Made by a program: the position numbers and the translations under genes
Assembly: GCA_030407085.1 (NCBI GenBank)
Contig: CM059586.1
Coordinates: 106,591,501 to 106,655,500, forward strand
DNA from: Trichopria drosophilae
Lineage: Eukaryota; Arthropoda; Insecta; Hymenoptera; Diapriidae
DNA length: 64,000 bases
Reading direction: 5' to 3'
In this document: positions 38,737 to 51,650 of the stretch, in pieces
Layout: each line of letters starts with the position of its first letter
How positions within the stretch are numbered: position 1 is the stretch's first letter
The notes under the pieces: generated by a model
What the model saw: the letters and a program-made list of their open reading frames with translations, nothing else
Databases searched by the model: none
Told to the model about the DNA's origin: nothing

Positions 38737-38826
38737 ACTTGAACCAAGCGGCTAATTAAAAGGACAACAAGATGGCGGCTTTCGTGGCAAAACAGATGGT
38801 GGGGAACAAGTTGAACGCCGTCAAAG
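38737..38826 (+). CDS. cpx: Complexin, first coding exon (partial gene; CDS part 38772-38826)
   Basis: Complexin is a small cytosolic SNARE-binding protein that clamps and facilitates synaptic vesicle fusion. The exon starts after a pyrimidine-rich acceptor (TTTTCTTTTCTGTGCAG, ending at 38736), has 35 bases of leader, and opens with ATG at 38772 in good context (A at -3). An in-frame TAA at 38757-38759 supports this start. The 18 codons read MAAFVAKQMVGNKLNAVK, plus the first base of a Gly codon, then donor GTGAGT at 38827 (phase 1). This matches the conserved N-terminus of insect complexins as I know it (M-A-A-F-I/V-A-K-Q-M-V-G-N). The acidic accessory helix, the central SNARE-binding helix and the C-terminal tail (the family is roughly 140 residues) are not encoded here, and I found no candidate exon for them up to 64000. 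The identification rests on 18 residues plus splice signals, but the match is distinctive. Confidence 0.93.
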
Positions 38827-39359
38827 GTGAGTTACTTATATAAAATTAAGTTGTGGCAATAATTGGACGTTTTTTTTCATATCATGATTAAAAATATTAA
38901 ATGAAAGTATTATACATGCCAACTTTCACTAATGGGAAACTGCTACAACTCTTTTTGAGTTTGCCATGGCCTAAGATCTTATTAGTTTTTGGAGTAAATC
39001 CGTATTAGATTATGGAGAGTCTGAAATTAAAATATCGGTTTTTGTAGTCTAGTTATTTACTTTTCAACCATCTTAAATAAAATAACCATATCGTGGCGTG
39101 GCATAAGGTACAGTGTACGTGCCCATGACCTCTATTTGTTAGAGAATCGATTGAAACAATCTACATAGTAAAAATAACTGACAGATCATTGATCGGCCTC
39201 ATTTATCAAGACACTTACGATCAATCGCGCATAACGATACCCAAATGAGAATTAGAGCACAATTATCTCGTTCAGTTTAATGCAGCAGTTGATCAACGTC
39301 ATCGATACTGGAATCATTTGATTATAACAACGCCACTATAATTATAACAATTCATACGA

Positions 39360-40600
39360 GAACGGTTCTAATTCGTCACTGGAGTAATTCGAGATTGAAG
39401 TTATTCGCCAGTACGTGAGCATGGCTTTGGATGAAGGGAAACGGGGATAACAGCCCGGGTGCATTACCATGCCGCGCCATGCCTCGGGGTTTATCGTCAA
39501 CCCGTCTGCTGGACCGGGTCAAAGTTGAACATACTTTGCCATTTCCGTAGGTTAATACGATTGCGGGATCGCATTCGCAATTCTCCCTACGCAATACCAT
39601 CCACGAATATTCCCGTCTATTACTTCACGCGCAATTTTCCCAAACTTACCAAGTGCCAATGACGAAACTTTCCTGGGAATTGCGGTTAATTTAAAATGAC
39701 GTGCTTTTGGATTTATAAAAAAAACAACTAACAAGGTGCAGGGAAGTTTTTGAACTTTCCGGAAATCTTTAGCAAGTTTTCAACAAAGTTTCGTTGATGA
39801 TGAAGGATTTACTATCATTTTTAAAATTTTGAAGAATTTGATGCGATCTTCTCATATTTATTATGGCAAACTTTCAAGTCTGGTATTATATTTCCAAAAT
39901 TAAATTCTCTAGGGAGATCAGAATTCATGGAGCGCAATATGAACTGTTTTTGAAATGTGATTTTTAAATAAATAGAGAAAAATGTCAAGATCCCAGGTGG
40001 TGAATTTAGCTGTGGCAGACTATCTTCGAGGCGACATCGATATAACCGGAACGGATAATTCCACCCATGGGCGTCGTATTCCCAGGATCTGGTGCGTAAT
40101 GATCACCACCCAGAGCGGACACGTTGCATAACCTGCGCTTCTGACCATGTCCTTCGGAGATATTGTCTTCTGCAAAAAAATATAATGTAGATTCTGCAAC
40201 ATTTCTGATAAAAAAGACTACGTGCTCTTTCAGCGAATATACATCTTCTTAAAATTTTGCTGAGTTTTTGGACGTATATGCCATATTTATTTAACAACGA
40301 GGTTGACGGGAGTAGTGTAAATATAAATTCGGCGGAGCGAATAGCTGCCTGGCTGCCGTCTCTTTACTCAGTGCTACTAAGTGTAATACAGTTTTACGAC
40401 ACCCACGAGTTTACGGCACAATATCTTTTGTAGGGTTCGGCCAAAGGATTTACCTACTTCTACGTTATTAACATTCCAGTGCATGCCGGCCTTCGTGCTC
40501 GCTAACGTGTTTGAAGACCCACTCGGAATAAGTTTTACCTCCACTCCCTACCCCAAAGTTTCGAAAAATCGCAAATATCTGAAAATTTCTCATTATAATT
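39360..40600. other. GC-richer island just inside intron 2
   Basis: Two or three CpG-containing patches (39360-39700, 40020-40160, 40300-40560) follow the coding exon. No protein is recognised. This is a typical position for an intronic enhancer, but that is inference only. Confidence 0.25.
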
Positions 40601-40620
40601 CGGTTGATTAGCAATACTTA

Positions 40621-40755
40621 CACGGTAGGAAATAGTGGAACTGCTAACTAGATAGTTAGGATAAAATACAGCCATCATCTTTGGTTAATTATACTATCTA
40701 AATAGTGACCTTAACAAATTAGGTACCCAAATCTACTATTTAAGTAGTAAAACTG
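40621..40755 (+). repeat. ACTATTTAAATAGT-type repeat, copy B
   Basis: It contains ACTGCTAACTAGATAGTTAG, ACAGCCATCATCTTTGGTT and TACTATCTAAATAGTGACC, followed by ACTATTTAAGTAGT. Confidence 0.6.
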
Positions 40756-41794
40756 ACATAAATAATTTCTGTAATAAATTGTTAGAATATGCGATGTCGT
40801 GGCAGATTATGTATTATCAAATTTCTGTTCTTTTGAAATGAAAATTTATGACACCATTTTTCAGTAGAGATTCATAGCGGAAAGAATGACAAATAATTCG
40901 GGTAAGCTCATAAATGCGATTAAGAATGTATTACGATGTAGGTCATTTTTAATGAGAGGGTAATTTAATACTCTCAATGCTTCAGAATAACGAGTAATAC
41001 CGATTTAAATTTTAAATAAATTAGTGCGTATCGGATTTAATCCAATTCGTTTTATTTTTAATTAAACAGTTTATATTTTCGTACGTAATTCGGAAATAAT
41101 ATAAGTACTGCTGATATGATTCACCTATATTAATAATTGAATGAAATATAAAAGAACAAATTACTTTTGATATGAATTTTTCCTGCATTGGGAAAATGAG
41201 AGTCGAGAAAGATAACGAACGTTGGAAGAGACTAGACTAAATTTATTTGGGCTTACGCTTTTCAAATGAGATAATTATTGCAGTAGGTAGAGAATTATTA
41301 TAACTTACGGTGACCTACATACTTTATATTGCATAATAATTGACCTATGTACATGATTGCAGACTGGTAAAATGAAGATTTTTGTAGATCAGTATGTAAA
41401 GCAGCGTACAGTTGTCTTGCCCTTTGCTACACAATTTTTTTGTATGAGTTTATGTGGAGACCATAAAATTCTATTATTATTATTGTTTAAAGCCTACTTT
41501 CTTCGTTTTGTCTGTGCACCTTACTAGATTAAGCTAGCTTCATTAACATTAAAAAATCCTCCCTTTGTTTTTTATAGTTAACTGTTCATTTATAAAATTG
41601 GTAGAATGTAAGCCAACAATGAAAAAATTGTTCGACAGTTAATAAAAAAAAGTTTCAATATAATACTGTCCGCGGGATTTGAAGCAAGAAAATTCTAAAA
41701 TATAAGGTCCAAAACTTCTATTTTACCAAAATAAGAGATTATTCGGCACGTGATTTGAAAAATTGAGTTTAGGATAAAAACGCCTAATGATTTC

Positions 41795-43192
41795 TTAAAC
41801 CTTTAAGACCCAAATGTCCATAAATTTAAAGTAAAGTTTGACAGTATTTTGTAGTAGTAAAGCACCGTAAAAATAATGTTTATGCTGAACACCTGTAAAA
41901 AATGGCTGCTAATAGTTGCGGTTACTCAGTCGACTGTACCGATGAAATCTCTTCACACATGGTTCCCGGGGGGTTTTGGGGTCGGGGACTCCAAGTTTGA
42001 AGTTAGTTTTCAAAAATTAAGAATGGTGTATCCAACATGTCAAATGTATTTATTAAAATCAAACGAAATCACTTGAACATGGCCACCCCTCAAATATCTA
42101 CATCTGTACTTTATGGGCACATTAACCTACACCATTTTTTCGAACAAGAATCCTGATTATCTATTTGCTTTATTCCATCTCAGACTTGATTCTGAGCTAA
42201 GATCAACCAGAGTCACGTCAGAATCGTTAATAGTACCTTATGCAAGAACGGTCAAATTCCAAAATTCTTTTTTAATTAAGGCATCCAGACTCTGAAAGAC
42301 ACTCTCTGCCGAAATAAAAAATGCCGAAAACGTCACAAGTTCCTTCTTCACGAACACTTTCATTCTTTCGAAAATATCAATTATGAGAGCTCCTACCTAC
42401 AAATCCTATCATAAATTACATTAAAACATTACTCATCCGACGGAAGTTTAATACTTTATCTTTCTTAACTCTTTTCTTCATCATTCACATATTTTCACAG
42501 CCACTTATTACTTATTTTTAGTTGGTCTTATTGTTATTATTAATATTACTTTACTTTATTAAATGTTAATCGAGAACTTAATTTTATTTCTTGAAAAATC
42601 TACTTATGATTTAAATAAACCAATATTTGTAAGAAAATGTATGTAGCCTAAAGATAACACAGCGTTATGCTGCTACCCAGGTTTAATAAATTTATTCATA
42701 TTCATATTCATTCGTGTTACTTAATGTCCGTCACTTTGAATTTTTGAAAAATAACATCAGATTTAGACTCAACGACTCCAAAAACCTCCAGGGTACCAAG
42801 TTTTAAGTTATTTCATTGGGGTCGATCGATTGAATACACGGAACTATGATTTTTAGTACGCATTTTTGAGCCGCCATTTTGAAATTTAATTTTTACAATT
42901 CTATCTTCTAGGCAAAACATTTTTTACACGACATTTAAATATCTGGGCTATTTTAATATGAGAAATGATAAAAAAATAACGATAAATGAAAAAAACAACT
43001 AAAAATTTCCTGATTTTTTTCAAAAAGATTGTCGTAATTTTTTAACTGCATTTCTCTATACAGGATTCGTGACAGTAGGGTTTTAAATTAGGCAATAAAA
43101 AACGCCAATTTCAAAAAAATCTTCACTGTTGTTTACTACTACAAAGTACTTCAAACTTCACGTTAAATGTATTATGGTCCCTATAGGGTTAA
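41795..43192. mobile_element. TTAA-flanked foldback element interrupted by a LINE relic
   Basis: TTAA at 41795-41798 and 43189-43192 bounds inverted arms. The left end (ACCTTTAAGACC..., then TTTTGTAGTAGTAAAGCAC near 41850-41868) matches the complement of the right end (TTTACTACTACAAAGTACTT near 43133-43152). Further in, the segment near 41965-42020 (GGTTCCCGGGGGGTTTTGG) matches the complement of about 42740-42800. The non-homologous centre is the LINE fragment listed separately. No transposase is present, and the arms are more diverged than those of the 9.2-kb element. Confidence 0.7.
42095..42715 (+). pseudogene. Non-LTR retrotransposon C-terminal fragment (Jockey/I-like), with 3' end
   Basis: Starting near 42095 a frame reads YLFALFHLRLDSELRSTR, then LIVPYARTVKFQNSF and ASRL. 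This is the pattern of the extreme C-terminus of insect LINE reverse-transcriptase proteins (R-S-T-R ... V-P-x-x-R-T ... S-F ... R-L-W). The Trp codon of the R-L-W motif is replaced by TGA at 42293-42295, and further stops follow, so it is dead. The 3' end runs out in short ATTCAT repeats at about 42691-42712, like a LINE tail. It sits inside the TTAA foldback and so inserted after it. Confidence 0.65.
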
Positions 43193-43806
43193 ACTAAAAG
43201 TTGAAGCACTTAAATTTTCCTTGCTGATTTAAGAACATTATGGAGTAAAAAATCAACAAGTTAAACTCATCCGTGGAGATTAAAAAATTTTATTAACGAT
43301 TATCAAAATTTTCTAGTGGGTATCAGAACATCTTCGAGATTCTTTAAATAATTCTGAAGAAAGATGTTTGAAAGCGAATTTTTCGTAAAATACATATTTC
43401 CAGAGAGAGAAGCTCCAAAAAATGTCATTTGTTTAAAATTAAAATTTTCTAGTCTGGAAACATTTATTAAATAGTTCTGAATAAAAAATGTTTGTTTTAA
43501 ATTTTATAACAAATATGTTTCCATATCAAAAATTTTAAATTTCAAATTTAAAAAAATATTTGTTAATAAAAACCCTTTTAGTTTAATTTTTTTCTACCTC
43601 AACGTCATGGTCCTTTATTCCTATTATTTGAATAATTCAAATTTTGAGAGCAAAACCATTGGAATATAACATTTTAACCATTGTACAGTAACTAATAGAC
43701 TTTTATTATTAAAAAATGTAATATGCAGAGGTTATTGTATTATCTGAAACTATTATTATAGTAATAAAACATAATTAATTTTCTTTTTATTATTCTCTGC
43801 AAATCA

Positions 43807-43977
43807 GAATTAGTGAAAAGTGGGTTACTATTTGACATTAGTAAAAAAAATGACTAAATATTGGTTAATTCGTACTAATTGAATGACAAATATAATTTGA
43901 TTAACTCATTCATTTAGTTAAAATTAACTAATAACTTAGTATACTAATATCAAATAGTACCCGCTTTTCACTAATTC
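43807..43977. mobile_element. Inverted-repeat element (171 bases)
   Basis: GAATTAGTGAAAAGTGGGTT, then ACTATTTGACATTAGTA, at the left is mirrored by TACTAATATCAAATAGTACC, then CGCTTTTCACTAATTC, at the right. The arms run about 37 bases with few mismatches around a loop of about 95 bases. It is a MITE-like hairpin whose family I do not recognise. Confidence 0.72.
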
Positions 43978-46841
43978 AAATTTAGGAAGTTGATTAGTAT
44001 TTCACTTTAGTAGCTGATAAAAGCAGTTTATAACATTAGCATGAACAATGTATATATATCTACAAACACTTATTATAGAAATATAAGAAACGTATTTAAA
44101 AAATAAACTTTGAAAGAACTAATAAAAAATAAATTCAATGGAAACTGAGCATTAAGTATAGTATATGAATAAAAAAGTATAGAAATTTACCTTCTAGTAT
44201 TTTTCAATGCCTAGTTCGTAATGTAAATATATAGCTAGTATTATGAATAAAAACATTCTATAAATGATATAATGTATTATATCAATTAAAAACAGCATAC
44301 GTTCAGCAATAGATCCACATTTAACGCAACAAATATACAAACAAGTGGCAAATAAAATACTACTTTTGTAATATTCCTTTTAATGAAATAATAATAAAGA
44401 ATGGCTACAAATGTTATGTCATTTAAAATAAGGTTTTGATGTGACATGAATAACAAAGTTTAACATAAAATAATACACGGGCTTTTCAAACTAGAATATA
44501 ATTGTGTACTAATGTAAAATAAAAACGGCAAGAAAGTCCGTTGCATTGAAACGAACCATGTATAAAAATTTGAAAAGTTGTTACGCAGAACAATGTAAAA
44601 ATGTATTGTTATAAATTATTAATATTAAATAAATTTGAATCGTCAAATTTCAATTTTCACTTAAAATTATTTTGTATTGAATGAAATCGATCACTTTTGG
44701 ATAAGACTAATATTACTGTGTACATTTTCGTGCAGCTATTGAGAATTAATAATTTGCATTGTCGGTAAAGGTAAATATTTTCGTTTTTGTTATTATTTTG
44801 AAAAATTTTTATTTGTATGTTGTATTTAATAATGCAGTAAATAAAATGAGCTTAACGTTAGTAACTGTTTATTGTGAAATTAAAATTAACAATTTTTGAA
44901 TAATTCTCAGTTATAATCAGAATTTATTACGTATTTTTCATGAGATTTTATCATATATTTTCAAATTCTGTGCAATATTACTTGAACAGTCGTGCATTTC
45001 GTACATTTTTATAATGAAATCCGTGGATTAAAAAATGTGGTAAACGAATATTTTTTATTACACATTACTCGAATGGTTTTAAAATATAACCACCACGCTT
45101 ACTGAAAAAATGTCAAATATATTAAATTCAAAATTATAAATATTATTATCATATAGTATACGTTAGAAGACTGTACACAGCAACGGTGCATTCTCTTAGT
45201 TCATTAATTTCTAATGACTTGCAACGTTGCCTGATCTATATTGCCTACTGCGTCGATATGCAGCGCACCGTTGCCACGAGTACAATTCCCCGATCAGCTG
45301 TTCATCGCCCTGTCCCAAAAATGGATCGATGTTAATATTTGGAACAAGATATTACTCAACCTTGCATTCATGATATTTAAAGGACAAGTAAAATATATTT
45401 TTTAGTTTCTTATACTTCCAGTACACAACAATAAAATTGACATTTTTCTTTGCAATTTAGTCTATTGCGAAAAATGTAGTTACAAACGTTTACTATTCGT
45501 AACTTTGACTATACGTAATTATATCAAAAACATTACATAATAATAATCATAATAATATCAAGTTGATACATACACGTTGTTATATTTTTGTACATTAAAA
45601 AATCGACTACTTTTAGAAATTTATTTTATTTTAGAGAAGTTATTTATTTATTACTATAAATTAAGTTCTTGTGCTGCTTTTCGTAAAAATAATTTGTAAA
45701 AATGCAATAGTAAATCGCTGAATAATGATATTATTCGATTTCAATAATATTTTGCAGTTTTATTCAGTAGTATTGCATCTTATTTTAATTGTAAGTTTTT
45801 GACCATTTGAAATTTAATAATAAATATTTACAATTTATGTAAAGGTAATCGAGATAAAAATGAAAAAAAAACAAACAATATGTTCCACTGTTTAGGCAAA
45901 AATATAATTAATAATTATTGTGTATTATTATTATTATATAACTAATAAAAATCAAATAAATAATTCCACTTCATAAAAACGGAAAAATGTTGTAAAAATG
46001 TGAAAGTTTAATAAATCAAATTTTATTTCATTTAGAACCAGTCTGTGAAATAATCATTGTCTCTTAAAAATGCTAATATTATATAAATGTAATAATTAAA
46101 TATAATTATATAGTATTTGAAAAACGGATGAACACATTTTTAAATATTAAATTTGACGTTTCGATCATGAAATGTGTGACCATTTTCAAAAAGAATGTAT
46201 AAAACTTGTGCATAAATGGAAAAATATTATCAAACAAACATAATATCATTTTAATTTGTAAAATTGTATATTTAAACATTTACCCCATCTTTTAACTCAT
46301 TATTATATTTAATTGAAAATTCAAATTAAACCCACAGTTCATTGACCGCATAACGTATTTATTTGAATTTTCATAAACAACATTGTTATGATTAAACTTG
46401 GTTTAAGTTTAAATTATAATATTAAATTAAATAAGGTTTAGTAAGCAACATTTATATTAATATAACTCCATAGTTTTCAAAAGTTTCCTAAATGTAACCA
46501 AATCCTATTCAATGTGGAAATAAAAATAAAATAAAGTAAAATTTCCTTTGTAGTAATAAATTAAAACCGTTATGAAAAATTGTGTTACAAATATGGTTAC
46601 ATAAAAAAATGGGATTTAACATTTAATTATCGAATGACGTTTATCGACTACCGTCTTATGATTTTCCAATACACAGTCGAATGTAAACCGAACGAGAATT
46701 GTGCACTGATGAATGCACATGTATGACCGTAATAACATTGAGTGCACAATTATTCGAAATTTGATACATTGATGTGAGAAAGTGCACTAATACATGAACG
46801 AATTCCTGGAGGAATGTAATTTTAGATGAATTTCGGAATAT

Positions 46842-46849
46842 TGACGTCA
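46842..46849. promoter_or_regulatory. Consensus CRE palindrome TGACGTCA
   Basis: A perfect CREB/ATF site in the less AT-rich patch 46620-46910, within complexin intron 2. The function is untested; it could be a chance 8-mer. Confidence 0.35.
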
Positions 46850-47874
46850 ACGTATCGCATATTACGAATTTTGCCGTGGAACAGATCAATTGTGAAACTA
46901 TTGGCAGCTATTTAATTTTGATTAATAAGTATATATATAATTTTCCTATATAACTGACTTTATTGTATAGTAACATCTCTTTTGACAACAAGTTTATTCG
47001 ACTAATAACAAGTCAAAATTGGTCAATGGTTTCTATAATTTAATTTTATGAAATTCGAGAAAAAAATATTTGTACGTAGTAATTTAATAATGTAAACGCG
47101 TAATATTAATTGATCAAATCGAATCATTTAATCTTCTGTTATTGCATCGATATGCAATGCGTGAAATCCTCGATGTTCATTTGTTCAATGAAACCATCGA
47201 ACCAGTTTAACAAAGTAATTGATTAAATAAGTTGAATCATATATAAATAACCAAATTTAATTGATGAAAACAAGCAAATTGATATTACATTGTACCGCAT
47301 TCGATGTTTTCCTTTTAATTTGACCTGTATATTTTGAAAAATTAGCTTTTTTTCAGAATTAGTATCTTGCACTGAAAATAATAATAATTAATAAATTCGA
47401 ATGATAATTCCAAAAAGATTATCTGAAATAATTCTCGTCTCTATAATATTTATTTAATAAACGTTTCAAAATTTACTTAGTTCAGCACTAGGTACTAGAA
47501 GAAACTCTGTCTAATATAAACTGTAGGATCTCCTATTCTGCACGAGTAATTTTGATTTTTGTTCAGTGTTTATTATTCTGAATTACCATAAAGACATTCC
47601 ATTTAATAACCCCTTAAAGCATACGTTTCTCTTTATATGTAAAATAGTTGACATTTTGTTACTCGAGGAGTTTTGCGAGTCGCTGATTACGAGACTTTTC
47701 ATTTTAAGAATTAATAGTGACGGGTACAAGATGACTAACTAAAATGTATGAAGTTACTCGGTGGATCTAAAACTGGGCCCAAAGGACTATTTTGACGAAA
47801 ATTTGTTTAGATGCGTGCAATATATTATGAATTAAACACTCTATTAATGTTTTGAGCATTATGCATCAAACCTT

Positions 47875-48600
47875 TTAACTAACAAATATTTAGGTACGAA
47901 TATTTTCTTCACATTGAAATATTCAAAATGGCGACTTAATTCGAGAAATATTTTTGGTTTTGGCACTTTAGAAATGGACTGACCTAGTATGGGTGACATG
48001 GATCGACTCAATTTCTGAACTTCGCGACATAGAGGCGGAAAATTTACATTTTGACGCATGTAACCTCACTTTTCTCGAAAATGCAACATAAAGATGATAC
48101 AGCGAATGTTAAAGGAAAAATCACTGTCGGACAGTGTAATAAACAAAACAATCTTTTTGAAAAAATGTGCGTAGAGTGACATTTTACACATTTTTTACAT
48201 TTTTTATTGAACTTTATGCATAATGAACTAAGTGCAACCTGATCGCATTGATGACAGCTTTATTATTCGCATCGTTGGAAACAAATTGCTACTAATTTTC
48301 ATATATCACTTGGTTATTCACAAAGTTAACAAATCCATGGCCGCCATATTGGGTCAGCCATTTTCAATGTTGACATTTTAACTTCAGACTATACATCAGC
48401 ATACCTAAAAACTTTTTATAAGGTTTGTAGTTCAGCTGCAAGTTCGTGTAGTATTTCCGAAATGCGAAAACTTTATCACATTTTTTTGTTACCAGACGAA
48501 TCGCCGCCATTTTGTATATTAAGGCGAAATAAAAAAATGCCTACCTACGTGTATTTAAAGTTCAAACATTTTAAGCACCTTCAATGCACTTTTCCTGTAA
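47875..48600. mobile_element. Possible degenerate foldback element
   Basis: TTCAAAATGGCGACTTAATTCG near 47925-47946 resembles the inverse of CGAATCGCCGCCATTTTGTA near 48499-48518, with partial similarity outward (TAGGTA...). The AAAATGGCG core also occurs in other foldbacks of this window. Arm identity is low by eye. Confidence 0.35.
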
Positions 48601-50179
48601 TTGAAAAGCATGCCTCTACATGAAAACTGAAATAAAAAAAAAAATAGACCAATAAAAGTATGTTTGTCTCATATGTGTTCCAAAATCATAGGTAAATAAT
48701 AAATGTTTTTAAATTCTGTAGTCACAATTTGAAAAAGCACCCTTTTAAAGCTGCATTTTAAAAAATCTGTATTTTAAAAACAAAACATCCCATAACTATG
48801 GTGATCGCATCCTAAATCAAATACAAGAGACAGAGTTTAGACGAAGAAAATTATATTTTATAATTTTTGTTTTTTAGAATTCTGGTTTAATTTGTTGCAC
48901 ACAACTGAAAAACTATGTTGGATGCAATTTATTACAATATGATACATCACAAAACAAATTCGTTCAACGAAACTTATACCGATAAAACTATTTCCATTTT
49001 CTTACCAAACAACATCGTTGAGTTGGCCAATATACCTTTCTCAAACACACCTTACACGTATAAAAATGATTAGATCGCGCCGATATAAGTAAAACTGCAA
49101 CAATATAAGCGAAAAGATATCAAAAACTATCACGAAAAGTACATATTACATGCACGTCGGGAATACTTGGTAGCTGGAAAACCTTTAATACGAACTCCGC
49201 TGGCGATAATCGTATATGCTACTCAAAAATACACTTCAAACTTTCAAGTCCATTTTCTCGAAACAATGTTTTTAATACTCTCGCGTTGCGCAGCGTAAAA
49301 GAAAGTTACTAGACAAGTTTTAATTTAATTACCGGCTTAATTGCGTTCTTAACGCGAAGTTAAGCTCGTGGATAAGTACATAATGTTATTGTTGGGGAAG
49401 TATTTTATTAGAATATTAATGACCATAACAGAAAATATAGTTTATTCTATACTAATAACGAAAAGCACAAGATGCTTCTAGCGGCTCATTTTAAATAAAT
49501 TAATTGGAGAAAGTATTTTCGAAAAACTACAATCGTAATATGTGGAAACGAACTAAAATAGTTAAACCTGAAGCACTGAAAGTTAATGAAATAAACTAAA
49601 AAATCATTGATGTTGACCAATTATCATATTTGTATGGTTTCAAAGATTTATTCAATTTACTGCTACATAACACTACTGTCGAGGTTTGATTTTGTGGTTT
49701 TACGATTACTGTAATGGATGATGGCGTTTGTGAGGTGATTGGTAGAATATTAGTGTTGAATATCAAGGGTCTCTCATTATTCAACATCATAGTCATCGTG
49801 ATCATCCACCACAAATATCAATCAAGAACACTGAACGTTGACACATGCTATTGTTATCATTTGACATCATTGACTATCCATGACAGTTCATCACCAAGTG
49901 CTACATCATTAACGACTCACTATTAGTAACTACCTTAAGTGCAAAGTTAAGAATAACATTTTTTGATTGAGTGGGTACCAAAATTCCCTATATCATCAAC
50001 CCGATATTTCGAAAACTCGACATTTGAAATCTCGAAGTTCAAAGTTCCAAATGTCAAAATTAAAAAATAACAAAATATGGCAATAAAAAGCGACTCGACT
50101 TAATTTCAGACGTATTCAGGTTGAAGTTTCGGGATTTTGAGATGTCGTATTTAAAATCATAGGTATTCTAAAATGCTGA

Positions 50180-51650
50180 AGTTTTGATCCTCGGGATTTT
50201 GGTAGCCATCCGCAATGAAGCCAAAATTGGCAACTGGATGTGCACTACAAATTTCTTTTGCATATTTTTCAATATTACGCTGTATGAAACGTCACTTCTG
50301 ATGCTTCTGTGCCTGAAAGATACTTTGAGAATGAGTTATGCCACAATAAAAAATGACTGGACACGTAGGTCACGCTTCCGTGCGTAAGTGAATCACGCCC
50401 AGCGCGTCAAAGCGTAGAGAGCGAAGGGAAAATGGAAGTAGATAAATCTTGGCAAGGTTGATAAATCTCGACGCCAGTTCGCCGCAGCAGATCCGGTTTG
50501 TAGATATCGACTGGCAATTAGTGGATGACCCCGATGCGCTGCTGCGAAACAAACAAAGCTTCCAGGGTACGTGGAGAAAGTGGACGCCGGAATTAAAGCG
50601 TCAGTACTGGAAGGGCAAAGGGGGTTAGGTAAAAAAATAAAAAGTAAACGCTGCCTGGGATGGATGTAGAACCCCCGATTGAAACAGATGAGCGCCAACG
50701 AAAGCTCGTGGAGCTTTTGAAAACCGAGGCACATTTAGAAAGTTCGAGCTTCCGGACTGCGACGGTTGCAAACATACCTATGCAGTCCCCGGTCGTTTTT
50801 CGAGAGTTAATTGAAATCCCACCGCGGATCAATTGTTCGAAACTCCGAACGGTAATCCGTTAGTGAACGAACCACTCGAAGACGAGGCGTTTCCTACATG
50901 CTGCTCAACAAACCGAACGACGGTATCGAACCCTACGTCTAATGACATCTACGACGTTTGATTCGGTCTTTAACTACAATTTTGAAAGCGTGGCAGCTAA
51001 AAAATGACATTTTTTAAAAAGAATAACAAATTAACTGATTTGGTGTGAGTAATACAAATTAAATGACGCGTCGTTGTATTCTGGGAATTATGAGATCGAA
51101 TAATGCGTTGAATTATTGAAACTCATTCGTGCTGAATTTGATCGGCACAACCGTTTCACGCGTTACATGCTAAATCTCAATAAAATGCACAAAGAGTACG
51201 AAATTGACGCAGCAGCTGCAACGTCGCAGAGCTTAATTATTCGCAGCGTTATGCGTGCGATATAGAGATGCTCGTTGCGCTCATTTAATAATGTTTCGGT
51301 TGACCGAATATCGAATCGATGATTAATCGATGTGCCTTTCAGGTTACGCTGAAATTAATGGACAAGTAGCAACAGTGCGTGTAACGCGATATTAGATGAA
51401 AGTGCAGCAATTTGAAACTTCCCCACTAATTACCACGAAAAGGCAGGACTCGTTTCAACTTGATACAATTATCACGAATTTCGCAACTCGGTCTACTGTA
51501 TTTAATTCGTTTTGTTGCATCCTTAGCCATGATTAGCAATGTTGCCAAACCGCAATTGATACTGTCAAGCAATTATCACCTGCGAAACCTTCAAAATCGT
51601 TTACGATTCAACGGATCACGTAAATATTTTGATCTCATCGAAATACTTGG
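50180..51650. other. GC-richer island without recognised gene
   Basis: The largest island downstream of the coding exon. Frames on both strands overlap (for example 50393-50734 minus, 50660-50863 plus) and match nothing I know. It could be conserved non-coding DNA. Confidence 0.3.

Noticed and set aside
40318..40400. TATAAATT with a TCAGTG downstream as a third promoter
   Set aside because: The TATA-to-initiator distance is 48 bases rather than about 30, and the DPE position does not fit.
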